64,000 bases of DNA from Paramecium pentaurelia (GCA_905183005.1 CAJJDO010000006.1:605781-669780); one strand, 5' to 3'. Positions 1 through 12,512 are shown, numbered from the stretch's first letter. Numbers and translations: made by a program. The notes: generated by a model from the sequence alone, not told the origin.

Positions 1-950
1 ATATATATTATTATTATATACCATAATGTGTATTTCAAATCTCTTATAGGTGAAAAAAGAGATACAAATAAATTAAAACAATAGTATACCTTGCATATAG
101 CTTATAAAAAGAGTGAATAATGTTCCTTTTAATTTTCTATATATCCATCTCCTTTATCTATTCAGTTCTTATGTTATTGGAATAAATAAATACAAATGAA
201 TATTATCCAAAAAAGAAATGGATATATCTTTATTACTTGCTAGTAGACTTTGCTCTACTTAAAAACAAGTAATAAAAAAAAAAGTAAAAAATAATACTCA
301 AGTTTTGCTTTAGAAGAACATAAATTTATTTTTCATTCAAAATTAGTGTAATTTAAAAAAAAAAATTTTGTAACTCTTAGTGATAATGTTATTTTTTTTT
401 AAAAGTTAACAAAAGATACTGGATCTTTATTACGTTCTTTAGGAAGGTTAAAGACCTTCATTTTATTTTTTAATTGATTTTACTCAAAACATTTTATTAG
501 AAATTTGAATTCTTGAAAATAGAGTGCTTTTCTAGAGTTCTTATAATAAATCTTAGTTAATACTTAAAAAATATAAATACTTGTATTAAAAGAACATATA
601 GCTCACCATTCATATAGATTTCTTGTTATTTTTGTACGAATGAAACATTTAAACAGAATAGAATATTTGTACTAAACAAAACTAAATATAGAGATTCAAA
701 TTAGGGTAATTCATAGATGAATCTAATTAGACTATAGATTTAATTAGAAAGAATAAGAAAGTTGTATATAGATGTCTAATTCCTAACAAGTAAAAAAGAA
801 ATTAGTTTATCTATTCTTTTTTTTTTGGCAACCATTTCAAATAATCTCATGGGAACACAAAATCAAACTATATGCTTTAAATAAAGATCTTGTTTGAAAG
901 CTTTTATCATTTCACAATCGCTTTTAAGAAAAATTATTTGAAAAAAAAAA
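1..950. other. No clear gene; frame-1 open stretch at left edge
   Basis: Frame 1 of the plus strand is open (no TGA) from base 1 to about 470, but it has no ATG at its head and shows no recognisable motif. It could be the tail of a gene lying left of the window or a relic. From 480 to 950 every frame is broken by TGA and homopolymer runs are frequent. Nothing firm can be assigned. Confidence 0.3.
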
Positions 951-2165
951 ATCTAAAATGATATTAAATTTTGAAGATAAATACTAGAAATTAGAATTTT
1001 AGAAATTTTTTTTTTAAATTTAATTTTTATGCCATTTTGATTTACCTGTCGTGATTCAAATCCGATATGATTTATATTTAGAAATATTAATTAAAATAAA
1101 AATGAACTACTCTACAGTGTTATTGATTGGATTAGTAGTATCTATCAATGGAGCTATTACTTATAAGATTGGTACTGAATTATGTTCCTGTAATAAATTT
1201 TCAACAAATATTGAATGTGCTTATGTCTCAAATAGGTGTGAATGGGTATCAAATGCTTGTTAAGATATTGATTGTACAACTAAAACTACAATTGGAGATT
1301 GTAATAAAAATGGATGTGCTCTCACAACAGCAAGCAAATGTGAAAAGAAGGCAGCTTGTGCTTCTTATAAATACGATTCTATACTTAGTTGTTTGAGCAT
1401 TGGTTGTGACGCAGATGTAAAAGGAACAGATAATTTATATCCTTGCAAAGATCTGGTGCTTCCTATTTTAAATCTTACAAAAGATTGTGCAACTTACATA
1501 ATTGATACAGAATGTGTACTTTCTGGTTGCTATTGGAATGATAAATGTGTCCCAGCTACTTGTGCAGATTAAGTTTAACTCACATGTCTACAAATTAGAG
1601 GAGAAGTTTATACAGATAGAACTCTATGTACTTGGGATGCTACTAAATCTGCATGTGCAGATGCTACAACTGGATTGACTTAGTCCTAATGTATATCATA
1701 CACTGGTGGAACTTACTCTTGGAACTCTGAAAGTTCCTTATGCGAAGAATGTTCATCAAGCTATGGAAATTTGGTAATTGCATCAATGGTATTGATAAAC
1801 CTGTTTTTATGAGATATATATGCACAAAATAAATCATATTTTATTAATTTAAATTTGAATATTATTAATTTAAATAATAATAAATTATTATAATATTTTT
1901 AATTTTTATATGTAATTTTTCATTCTATTTTTAATATTTATTAATTTCCTAATGTATTTGAGAATGATATAACTTCTTAAATTTAATCTAAATATTGATT
2001 TGTTATATATTCTAAAATTCTTTCACTGGCACCTGATAAAATATGACAATTTTATTTAGCCCCAATTGATATTCCAGACCCATTTATATCCATAAAGAAA
2101 ATCTTTACTTTTGGATTTACTTCATTTATATATCCATTCAAAAGATATTCAAAGCTAATGTTATC
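951..2165 (+). repeat. Direct repeat, copy 1 (1,215 bp)
   Basis: Bases 951-2165 match 2168-3382 at a constant offset of 1,217 with no difference that I could find. The repeat holds one complete cysteine-rich protein gene and, on the opposite strand, the tail of a transposase relic. The copies are separated only by base 2166 and the single N at 2167. Perfect identity including intergenic DNA and an N at the junction points to two overlapping contigs joined without merging. Confidence 0.95.
1102..1812 (+). CDS. Cysteine-rich secreted, probably GPI-anchored surface protein (copy 1)
   Basis: The frame is intronless and encodes 236 aa with TAA/TAG read as Gln and TGA as stop. It begins with a classical signal peptide (MNYSTVLLIGLVVSINGA). 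The body is rich in cysteine, often as C-x(3-8)-C with nearby W and D residues, in the style of Paramecium surface (immobilisation) antigen repeats. The last 12 residues are hydrophobic with no charged tail, as in GPI-attachment signals. It is far smaller than true immobilisation antigens, which exceed 2,000 aa, so it is better called a small surface-antigen-like protein. The start is the ATG directly before the signal peptide. The localisation is inferred from these signals. Confidence 0.8.
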
Positions 2166-2166
2166 T
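1858..2166 (-). pseudogene. Truncated copy of transposase relic
   Basis: This is the same sequence as the 3' part of the relic at 3137-3800. It encodes on the minus strand the segment with IFFMDINGSG and ends at the TGA formed by the complement of TCA at 1920-1922. It breaks off at the N and exists here only because of the direct repeat. Confidence 0.4.
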
Positions 2167-2167
2167 N
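2167..2167. other. Single ambiguous base (N) at the repeat junction
   Basis: This is the only N in the window. It sits exactly between the two copies of the 1,215-bp repeat, where a scaffolder would place a minimal gap between two overlapping contig ends. Confidence 0.95.
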
Positions 2168-3382
2168 ATCTAAAATGATATTAAATTTTGAAGATAAATA
2201 CTAGAAATTAGAATTTTAGAAATTTTTTTTTTAAATTTAATTTTTATGCCATTTTGATTTACCTGTCGTGATTCAAATCCGATATGATTTATATTTAGAA
2301 ATATTAATTAAAATAAAAATGAACTACTCTACAGTGTTATTGATTGGATTAGTAGTATCTATCAATGGAGCTATTACTTATAAGATTGGTACTGAATTAT
2401 GTTCCTGTAATAAATTTTCAACAAATATTGAATGTGCTTATGTCTCAAATAGGTGTGAATGGGTATCAAATGCTTGTTAAGATATTGATTGTACAACTAA
2501 AACTACAATTGGAGATTGTAATAAAAATGGATGTGCTCTCACAACAGCAAGCAAATGTGAAAAGAAGGCAGCTTGTGCTTCTTATAAATACGATTCTATA
2601 CTTAGTTGTTTGAGCATTGGTTGTGACGCAGATGTAAAAGGAACAGATAATTTATATCCTTGCAAAGATCTGGTGCTTCCTATTTTAAATCTTACAAAAG
2701 ATTGTGCAACTTACATAATTGATACAGAATGTGTACTTTCTGGTTGCTATTGGAATGATAAATGTGTCCCAGCTACTTGTGCAGATTAAGTTTAACTCAC
2801 ATGTCTACAAATTAGAGGAGAAGTTTATACAGATAGAACTCTATGTACTTGGGATGCTACTAAATCTGCATGTGCAGATGCTACAACTGGATTGACTTAG
2901 TCCTAATGTATATCATACACTGGTGGAACTTACTCTTGGAACTCTGAAAGTTCCTTATGCGAAGAATGTTCATCAAGCTATGGAAATTTGGTAATTGCAT
3001 CAATGGTATTGATAAACCTGTTTTTATGAGATATATATGCACAAAATAAATCATATTTTATTAATTTAAATTTGAATATTATTAATTTAAATAATAATAA
3101 ATTATTATAATATTTTTAATTTTTATATGTAATTTTTCATTCTATTTTTAATATTTATTAATTTCCTAATGTATTTGAGAATGATATAACTTCTTAAATT
3201 TAATCTAAATATTGATTTGTTATATATTCTAAAATTCTTTCACTGGCACCTGATAAAATATGACAATTTTATTTAGCCCCAATTGATATTCCAGACCCAT
3301 TTATATCCATAAAGAAAATCTTTACTTTTGGATTTACTTCATTTATATATCCATTCAAAAGATATTCAAAGCTAATGTTATC
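2168..3382 (+). repeat. Direct repeat, copy 2 (1,215 bp)
   Basis: This is the second copy of 951-2165. Beyond 3382 the sequence continues smoothly through the transposase relic, so this copy is the one joined to the right flank. Copy 1 is joined to the left flank. Confidence 0.95.
2319..3029 (+). CDS. Cysteine-rich secreted, probably GPI-anchored surface protein (copy 2)
   Basis: It is identical in every base that I compared with the gene at 1102-1812: 236 aa, signal peptide, cysteine-rich body and hydrophobic C-terminus. Real tandem paralogues in Paramecium normally differ at third positions and in spacers. Complete identity argues that this and the first copy are one gene counted twice. 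Confidence 0.8.
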
Positions 3383-3800
3383 CTAAATCTCAAATCTTAA
3401 ACTAATTAGAGGCTCAAATTTTAATCATTTCTTTATTTTACTCCTTTTTAATTTTTAGATCTATAAATGAAATCAGTATTTTTCATATTATGCAAAAAAT
3501 TAGCTGCTTTGCATACCCTCTAATTAATTAATAAGAAAGAAAGGTTTTTAATCCAATAACATCCATAAGGCAAATAAGGCCTTATAGCTCTGTTAGTATT
3601 TCCAAAAATTGTTTCATCAATAAAAACTAAATTAACTTTATTGAGATACAAAATTAAAAACTTTAGCAAGTATTCATATTTTTTTTTCAAATTAATTTTC
3701 TGTTTTGCTACTATAATCCTTTTTATTAAGAATTTTGTAAATCACTTTACAATATTTTTACAAATAATATTGGAATCGAATAGTAAAGAGTCAAATTTGT
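3137..3800 (-). pseudogene. Decayed DDE transposase (Tc1/mariner-IS630-like)
   Basis: Read on the minus strand, one frame carries LVFIDETIFGNTNRAIRP followed by LPYG and then NLSFLLINQ. This resembles the second catalytic acid block and following glycine turn of Tc1/mariner-IS630 transposases (IDE...R...P.G..., then a hydrophobic strand). About 200 bases further on another frame gives KIFFMDINGSGISI, in the place where such enzymes have the DNxxxH motif. Here the key Asn-His pattern is altered. The two parts are in different frames with TGA codons around, so the gene is dead. Paramecium genomes contain degenerate Tc1/mariner elements (Sardine, Tennessee and others), which fits. Terminal inverted repeats were not found. 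Confidence 0.45.
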
Positions 3801-4439
3801 GATTTGAAATAATTAAATAAACTTTTGATAAAGTATTGCAGATTTTTACAATTCCTGAGGATTATGAGAAGATAAATAATATGTAATCCAACTTATATGT
3901 TTTTTACATAAATTGAAATAATTTACCTTTTTATTAAATTTCAGGTTAATCTTCCATTAAGAACTAATCTTAAGATTGATTCAACCCTATAATACCAGAA
4001 ATTGCCCTATTAGAGTAGCACTATTTGCTCAAAATTTAAACATATCTTCTTAAATTTCACTTAATCAATAAGAGCATATTTTTTTCAAAATAAATGACTT
4101 TATCAACATTATCTTGAGAACTATTTAATCTTAGCATTTGTTTATTTCGATTAATGTTGTAAATTTCTTACTTACATTCTCTAAAGGATTTTAGTGGGTA
4201 GTCTATGATATAGAATATTTATCATGCTTTAAGTATAATTTTAGACCTAGTACTTTTTTTATTTGATTTCAATGGTCTATTATGAATGTTGATTAAATAA
4301 ATTGCTCATTCAATAATTAAATTATTATATAATTCTATTATTGATACGCATTAACTAACCATGATAATAGTCATTTGAATTATAAACTTAAATTTTTAAA
4401 CTAGAATCAACTTTGTAATAGGTGTGCTTGCTTATATTT
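3801..4439. other. Stretch without recognisable gene
   Basis: This is AT-rich sequence with TGA in all frames at short spacing. It may contain the unrecognisable outer parts of the transposase relic on its left. No RNA gene or repeat was seen. Confidence 0.4.
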
Positions 4440-5042
4440 TCAAAATTTTGGCTTAGATTAATTTTATTTTATTCATTTCAAGGTACAAAAAGAACCTTTC
4501 CTTAAAAATAATATGAATTGAGTTACTTACAAGAACCCAAATTTTTATTTAAAAAAGAAAGAGCCTCTTACTTTTACTATTTGATTATTTTTAGATATAT
4601 GTCTCATTCTTAGAAGCGAATAAGGCTTTTGGATCAATTGATCCTTTCCACATAACCTTAGTATTGAAAAATTATTATTTACCTTATGTATAAAGTGCTA
4701 CCATTACTTCTGAATATTTACTGAACGTTGCATTAGGCATATGATATAGAATATAAATTAGTGAAATGAAATTAGGCTAGGTGTCTGAAAGAAATGTAAA
4801 TTAGACAAATGTCAAATAGAAGATTAATGATATGAAGGAGAAGATATCAAAGCGAAAAAATTAAGTAATTATTGAGAATTATATTTAGATTGCTACTAAC
4901 TTTTCCCAAAGAGTCTATCTTACACCCTGATTTATTTAAAAATCATTTTATAAAAGCAGAATTGATACTAAAATTGCTTCATAAGAATCCATAAAGAAGA
5001 CCAACAGCTCAATAAGTTTTAGATTCTCTAAATAAATAATGA
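4440..5042 (+). pseudogene. Protein kinase relic (C-lobe)
   Basis: The 3' end reads as AELILKLLHKNPQRRPTAQQ and ends at TGA 5040-5042. This is the final helix of a eukaryotic protein kinase, with the invariant Arg in the RPTA motif. Upstream, in shifted frames, are pieces resembling the activation segment (YLPYVQSATITSEY), helix F (ALGI then an in-frame TGA, then YEM-like EM) and a DFG-like NFGLD near 4455. No frame joins them by a normal 20-33 nt intron, so the gene is broken. It converges on the repeat-protein gene with only 13 bases between their stops. The family may be the eIF2-alpha-kinase-like class, but that is a guess. Confidence 0.45.
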
Positions 5043-5055
5043 AAACATAACAATA

Positions 5056-8000
5056 TCACAAATCTTTCAATAATTTATCAACATATTCCCAATCTTACAA
5101 TTTATTACCGTTTACATATTCTCCAGTTAAAATAGTTAAACTGTCAAAATATTGTTGAAACACTTCAATCCATTTACCATTTTTCATTCCATTAACCAAA
5201 TAAGATCCTCCACCACTTAAGTCATATAATTTCTAAATACATCTCTTCTTAATGCACAATAGACCATGAACCTACTCTAGTATTATTTTTGTACTACCCT
5301 ATATACTTTAATATTCTATAAATAATAGAGATTAGACAAATACATAAGATTGCAATATCCAATATGTGGGACTATTTCTATCCATTCATCAATTTTTATT
5401 CCTCTTGAAGAGTATTTACCCCCACCACTTAATTTAATAATGTATATTTACTTAATTGTACTAGATCCATGTTGAGTAATCTACCATTCACCTGTTCTTA
5501 TTCCATCATTATAATTACCAAAATATTTAAGCATTCTTTTTAATAATAAATATTACATTGAACAACCTCCACCTACTCTTACATCTACATCAATCCATTA
5601 ACCAATTTTAGTTCCAAAATCGCTATATTGTCCTCCACCACTATATTAATAAAAATATGTTTACATAAATTCTCCGCCTACCTTTGTTATTGCCCATTTT
5701 CCTTATCTTAGTCCATTAGTATATAATCCATTATATTAAAGAATAACTTCTTAGTTATAACCAATGTGACAAAAAACTTCTTACCATTAACCTTCTTTTA
5801 TTCCACTCAATGAATAATTGCCTCCTCCACTTTGATAATAATAATGATAAATACATTATTTCTTTATTAACTTTTTCTATATTCCATCTACCAACTCTAA
5901 CTCCATGATTATATTCTCCTGTATGTAGTAAGGTAATTGTATCTTCAATACCATCATGTGCTTATATTTCTATCCATTCACCATCTTTGCTTCCTGATTT
6001 TGTATAAAAACCAGAAGAACTTAATTAAAGGAATAATCCTTACGCAATTTCTCTTTGTTCATTTTAAACTACCCAATTGCCTGTTCTGATTCCACTTCTA
6101 TATTCACCTATGTGAAATAAGGTTCTACAATAAATAATAAATTTACAAATATTTTCCAACTCCAACATGCACTTCTACTTCCTTCCAACCACCTTCTTTA
6201 AATCCATATTTATTATAACATCCTCCACCTAATTAATTTCCTTTATATAATTTAGTAATCCATAATCCTGATCTTTTGCCACTACTATATTCACCTTCTG
6301 AAATTATAATTCTTTTTCATATTTTATATGCTTACACAAAACATCTCCACCCAACTTGCATTTCTACTTCAACCCAATCAGATTCCTTCTCTCCATTTCT
6401 AGAATATAATCCTCCCCCACTTATTATATAATATTTATTTTATTTTTACATTACTCCTTCTTACTCTTCTGATATCACCCATTTACCAATCCTTTTATTA
6501 AGATTATAATCCCCAGTATATATTAAAGTTCTAAAATTTAAATTTCTAAATTCTACTTAGTACTATAATAACCACAATAGATTTCAACATCTGTCCATTT
6601 TCCATCCTTCTAATCTTAAATGTAATTCCCTCCACCTAGAATAGTATCACATCCCTCTTTGTAAATGTTCCAAACTCCAACTTTTTGACCTTTCTTATAT
6701 TCTCCCTTATGTAATAAAATCCTAAAATTATTAATCCATTAAATAACTATGAACTACGCCATCCAACACACACTTCTATTTCAATCCAAACTCCTTTCTT
6801 GTATCCTTTACATAATCCTCCACCAATTTAATTTCTACATATATCAAGTATTTTCCAATTCCCTTATCTTAATCCTGCCTTATATTCTCCAACATGTAAC
6901 AAAATTCTAAATCAATATATTTAAATACATAGAAGATCCTACCCCAACATGAACTTCAACTTCTGTCCATAAACCTTCTTTTAAACCAATTTATGAATAA
7001 TTTCCTCCACCACTTACTTTTAATTATTATAATTACATCTATCCAGAATTTAATTCTGATATCAACCACAGTCCTACTTTGATGCCATTAACATATTCAC
7101 CCTAATTTAAAATTCCTATCGAACACCAGAACCCAGCATAGCCTTCAACATCTATCCAAAGACCATGTTTTAAACCCTGCAAATACGCTCCGCCTCCTCT
7201 GATATTTAGTATCATACTTACACTTATCCTCTATTTCCAAAGATAGTAACCCATTCACCATGTCTTACTCCATTTACATACTCTCCTTTATGAATAACAA
7301 CACTAATTAATTTTCAATAATACATCTTTCCCCACTTGCCTATAAATACTTCAGGTTCTATCCATTATCCAACCTTTTATCCTTGTTCAAATTAACCTCC
7401 TCCTATGACTGATTAATCCTGATTATAATAAAACCATTTATTCACTCTTAGACCTTAATTATATTATCCTCGAAATGTTCTTATATTATAATAATAATCT
7501 TACATACTAAAATCTCGGTTATGATTATAGTACAAAACTTCTGACCACATGCCAGATCTAAGTCCATTATCATATTAGCCTATCTTATTTAAGCGTCCAT
7601 TGGTTAATAAATAGCATATTCCAATATTATTTTAATTGTATTCTTTTACAGCCAATGTATACTCTCCTTCTTGAAATTCTTTTAATTTAATTCCTAAGGC
7701 TATTTCATCTAATGGAAATATGGTAAATTTAGATGCTTGTTCTAAAACTGATTTTGAATACTAAAGTAATTGATTGATTTAGCTTTATTTATGATCTGCC
7801 ATTTATTATAATTTTTCAGGCATCATAAATTATATTACTCGATCTAAATGTTCATTTGACAATGAAGTAGTAAATGATAAAGTCTAAAATCCATCAATTA
7901 AATAATCAAACAACTCTAACTCTTTGAATATTTAATCCTAGATAACATCTGAAGCTCGTTGTACAGAGTTGATTACATCTTTTATTTTCTTTACCAATAA

Positions 8001-8249
8001 CTTGGATGCCTCATCTAATTAAATAATAGCATCTGAAAATTTCATCTCGACAATCTCTCTTATTTTCTTTTTTGCTGATACAACAGTGTCTTCAAATTCG
8101 CTAACACTGATGCAACATTCAGTGTGAGATTTATGATGTGAACTTAAACACTTTTGGCACCCCCACTTTTATTAACATCTAGGATGCAGACAAAATAGAG
8201 TGATTTCTCTATCGAAATGGTTTTTCTCTTTGCATTTTGGAGCATTCAT
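5056..8249 (-). CDS. B-box-like, coiled-coil, MORN-like repeat protein
   Basis: The gene encodes roughly 950-980 aa. The N-terminus is MNAPKCKEKNHFDREITLFC followed by further Cys/His pairs spaced like a B-box zinc finger (C-x-E-K-N-H...C...C..C...H..H). A helical segment of about 150 residues follows. Then come about 13 repeats of about 57 residues with the core GGGxY...G.K.G.W.E......F......GEY.NG..VG.W, a glycine/aromatic-rich repeat resembling MORN repeats and common in Paramecium. The TRIM-like order (B-box, coil, repeats) suggests a scaffold or membrane-associated protein, but the function is unknown. Most repeats carry a 24-28 nt intron just before GGG, for example the complement of 5642-5665. 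The stop is TGA (complement of 5056-5058). Exact intron number is unsettled because the middle was read repeat by repeat. Confidence 0.8.
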
Positions 8250-9060
8250 CTTATTATTTTAATTTCTGAATTAAATATTCTTTTAAAAATAAATTACAAT
8301 AATATTCTTATAAAAAACTATTTCTAAATGTTTGAAAGAATAAAAAATGATTTGCATCTGATTTTTAGAAATGAATGAGCATTTTTATAAAATAGTTTTT
8401 ATAAATTGAATTAAAATATAATAGATAATTTATATTATATTATTTTTTATATGTTGATAAGCCAACATTTTATATTCCTAAATTTAAGAGTCTATCATAA
8501 AAAGTAAAAAAGAAGTTTAAGGTTAGAATTATTACTTCACTAAAAAAATTCAGCAATAAGCTTATAAATATATTAAGAATTAAGAATAATAAAAAATCTA
8601 ACTTCTAATGAAAAAATGTCATTCAATAAATAATATTATGAGTAAAGTTCGCTTATTATCAACAATTTAAATAATTTCCATTAATACACAACATATAATA
8701 TAATTAGCAATTAAACAAATTATTATTAGAAAATTTGCAACTGACAAAAGTTAGACTGTTAAAATTCCATTTGAAGTTCTCCAAAAATTCAATGATAAAA
8801 TATTATTATTTATTTAATAACTCAATATGGAAATCAAAAGATATTCAAACTTAAAATTCGAATTTTATGATTTATGATACATAATCTAAAAAAATGACAT
8901 TTACTTATCTAAATCATTTAGGAATGGATTATAAATTTAATTAATAAAACTTACTTAAAAACCACTAAAATATATATGTTTTTGTATTTATTAGAAACTA
9001 TTTTAATTATGAATATACAAGGTTTATAAAAAAATTATTAAAGAATAATTAATTAAAAAA
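8250..9060. promoter_or_regulatory. Divergent intergenic region
   Basis: These 811 bases separate two genes transcribed away from each other and must hold both 5' regions. The stretch is very AT-rich with no reading frame of note. No specific promoter element can be named from sequence alone. Confidence 0.4.
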
Positions 9061-12000
9061 ATGTTAAATGCTGATTACATATAGGCTTTGTCTCTTCAAT
9101 TCTCCATAAATGCAGAATAATTTATTCTGTATGATTAACATAGAGATCCAAAATAAAAACAATTCATTTGTTAATATTGGTTAAGAGGTACTTGCTGTTT
9201 TACTCCTGGTATTTATTAATGCAATATATTTAGAATTTTGCCATTTTTCCCATGGAATTTAATATTTAGAATATTAGATTGATTCAATAACAAATTTAAA
9301 ACCTTTACCTAGTGTAGAGGATGTAAAATTGAGATATAGAATTGATGGTTTTCCAAAATAATATTTTGTGGTTGAGAAATTTTAATCACATCCAAAAGTT
9401 AAGGAATAATTGAAGTAATATCATGAATATATTGGAAAATATTATGATCCTAATAAAGTTTATACTTTAAAAGAAATTAAGTTTGAAAGATCAATCAAAC
9501 CAATTATACTTAATACTATGTATTTGATGGAAATTTAAGACTTTTATTAAAAAATTTTAGAAAAATTAAATGTTAAAATTATTCCTAGAGCTGTGTTCAT
9601 TCATGAATTGAATAGAGTAGGATACTCATTTATGGGTAAGTATTATATAATAATATAATATAGGAAGTCATTTCGCTAGACCTAAAACATTAATATTCCA
9701 TTTATAAAATAGTGGTTATTGTTTTTCTAAGACTCTTAGAACAGACATCGTAATACATGGATATGATGAATCTATTTTAAGAAAATAAAATACTTTAAAA
9801 GTCCTTAAATAAGGAGTAGGTAAATAATAAAATTTAGAATAAAATGAGAATTAGGATGATATTAATAAGGAAGATAATGAAGATTAAGAAGAAGAGGAAG
9901 ATGATGAAAATATAGGATTTGATGATCCAATAGAAACTAAGGAGGGAGAAAAGGATATTGTATTTTTAATTAAGGTTGAGAATAAGGAAGAATTGATAAA
10001 ATGTTTTATTTAAAAATTATAAGAAATCTTAACTGAAAAACCAGAGTTAGCTTAACTTACAGATATGGATGATTTTCAAGAAGCAATAGATCAAATAATT
10101 AAATAATAAAATTAGATTAATTTTGAAATGTAATAAAGAATTTTACCAAATTTGTATTAAATGTTGACAATCAAAGATTAAATTTGGGATGAATTTGCTG
10201 AAGAAAATGGATTACAACATATAAAATTTAAAAATTCAAGAGATTCTGGAATATAAATAAGTTCAATAGTGTAATATTTTACACCTGAATAAAAATAGGA
10301 ATTAACTAATTATCTTTAGAAACCAAAAATAAAATATTATTTATGTTAATATTGGATGAGAGGTATTTGCATTTTCCAAAAGAAAGACTGTAGATTTGCA
10401 CATGGTCTTGAAGATTTGGAATTAAATTTTGATGTTGTAAGAGATTTTGAACAATTAAATTAAGAATAAAAACCATTAAGATATAATTAGAAACCATTAA
10501 TAAATCATAGAACTTATACAATTTTATACTTATAACAATATAGGATGATTGATTAAGGAGCATTGGAAAAACACTAAAAGAGAAATATCTTTTAAATTGA
10601 TAATTTGAAGGAATATAGAGATAAGATTAGAGAATTTATTTCAAAAGAAATGATAATTAATGTATATAAGAAAATTTCTAATGGAAAACCATAGAACAAA
10701 GGAGAAATTATGAAATATTATAATATGATTGGATTCATTTAGAAAGGAATTGATTTGTCAGAATTGAAGATAATAAAAATATTAATTAATAATGATGCTG
10801 TATTTGAGAAAGAATCTATAGTTAAAGTACATTAAATTGAATAAGAGGGTTTGAGTAAGAAAGAGAAAAAGAAGGTTACTTAAAAACAGATTTTATTAAT
10901 TCCTGTATTGGATTATAATGCATATGACAAATTTTATGAATCAATTATTTTTTAAGCATTAGTAAATGTTTTTAAGAATAAAGTGGAATTACCAATAGAG
11001 GAGAGTGTAGTAAAGAAAGAAATTTATAAATTGGATTAAGTTTTAGAAATGCCAGGACTTTATCAATATTTTCTTAGACATCCAAAAAAGAGATATACAT
11101 TAATTGAATATTTTTAAGAGAATATTTTAGGTAAAGTTAAGACTCAATTAAAGGATTAAATTGATCCAGAAGTATATGAATAAATATCTGAAGATGGATT
11201 TAATTTGATTACATTTGAAGCTGATATTCCATCATTAATGGCTATAATTTAAGCTATTTATGGTAATGCATTAAGTCGTAATTAAATTTCAATAAATTTT
11301 GATAAATTGATAAAGTAAATAGAAATGAAAGCAAGTGATAATGATAAATACAATTGTTTAGTAAATTATCTGCATAAGGAGAAATTACATAAATTTTATA
11401 GTATAAATGGAAATCTATATGTAATAAACTAATATGGAAAGGCAATAGATAAAATTAAGACATGTAAATGTGGAAAGTAATATTAAGCACCAGCAAAAAT
11501 AAAATAAATTAATAATAATATGTTAATCTAAAAGATAATGGAGGTTTAAGAATTTATTGATAAAGATGTGAGAAATACTATTATTGTAGATTCTGCAGAA
11601 AAATTACTTTTAGCATAAGAATTCATGTCTTTTGATGTTAATTATATTGCAATAGATATAGAAGGATAATTGAAAAAAGGAGATATTTGGTTAATATAGA
11701 TGGGTGTGATGGTTGAAAATTTGAGGATAATATTTATTTTTGATTTAATGAAACCCAAATATTTGGAAGCTGATTTAGTATTTCATGAATAGATGTTAAG
11801 TGTAATTAGAACAATTTTAGAAGATGAAGGGATTTGTAAAGTATTTCATGATTGTAAAAGAGACAGTTAAGCATTACATATTAATTAGATATGTCCAAAG
11901 AATATTGTTGATACAAGTAGCACATTTTAATTTTTGGAATATTTGAAATTGAATGATTAGGATTAGAAAAAAGTTAAAAAGAAGTATTATTATTATTAAA

Positions 12001-12318
12001 TATTATAGTCCAATTTAAATATCAAAAGAAGTATTATAAGTAGCTACTCCACCAATTAATAGTGTATTAATAAAATATGGAGCTTTACATGGAGGAAATG
12101 AATTAAAAGAAGAAATGCATAAAAAATTCAATCATTGTAAAGCAGATGATTTCTTTGCTCGTCCAAATCCTGCCTTTATGTATTATAGTGCAAGGGATGT
12201 GGAAGATCTTGTTTAGGTATATTTATAAATGGAAATGTTTGCTTTGGAATATAGATACATTATTGAGAAAATGAGTAACAAAAATAAAGAGTTTTATTTT
12301 AAGAAAAAGGATAATTGA
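9061..12318 (+). CDS. Double CCCH zinc-finger protein with C-terminal RNase D-like 3'-5' exonuclease domain
   Basis: The protein is 1,059 aa after removing introns at 9209-9233, 9636-9663 and 11984-12008 (25, 28 and 25 nt); the remaining length is exactly divisible by three. CCCH finger 1 lies at about residues 37-56 (CQYWLRGTCC...C...H) and finger 2 at about 409-428 (CQYWMRGICIF...C...H). Between them is an acidic Asp/Glu/Gln stretch. From about residue 842 the protein has DEDD exonuclease motifs: Exo I VNYIAIDIEG, Exo II VFHDCKRDS, and Exo III MYYSARDVEDL with the conserved Y...D. The likely role is RNA trimming or decay guided by the fingers. EXD1/Egalitarian and RNase D family members are the nearest relatives I recognise. 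The next gene, 194 bp downstream on the same strand, is also an RNA-binding protein. Confidence 0.88.
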
Positions 12319-12512
12319 TTTGTATATATTTATATAAATAATATATAAATTAATTGAAATGTTACCTAAAATGTTAGGTAATATTTAAATATGATCATCA
12401 TTAGATGCTTCCTTTTTGTATGGAGAGAAGAGATTCTTAAAGAAGCTTAATCGATAATATGATGAAAAGTATTATGTTATTGATTAGTAATGAGATTAAT
12501 TAAAACTAAGAA

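Noticed and set aside
1048..1072. A tRNA T-arm-like string (GATTCAAATCCGAT) upstream of the cysteine-rich gene
   Set aside because: No matching acceptor, D or anticodon stems could be built on either side, and the surrounding DNA is too AT-rich for a tRNA.
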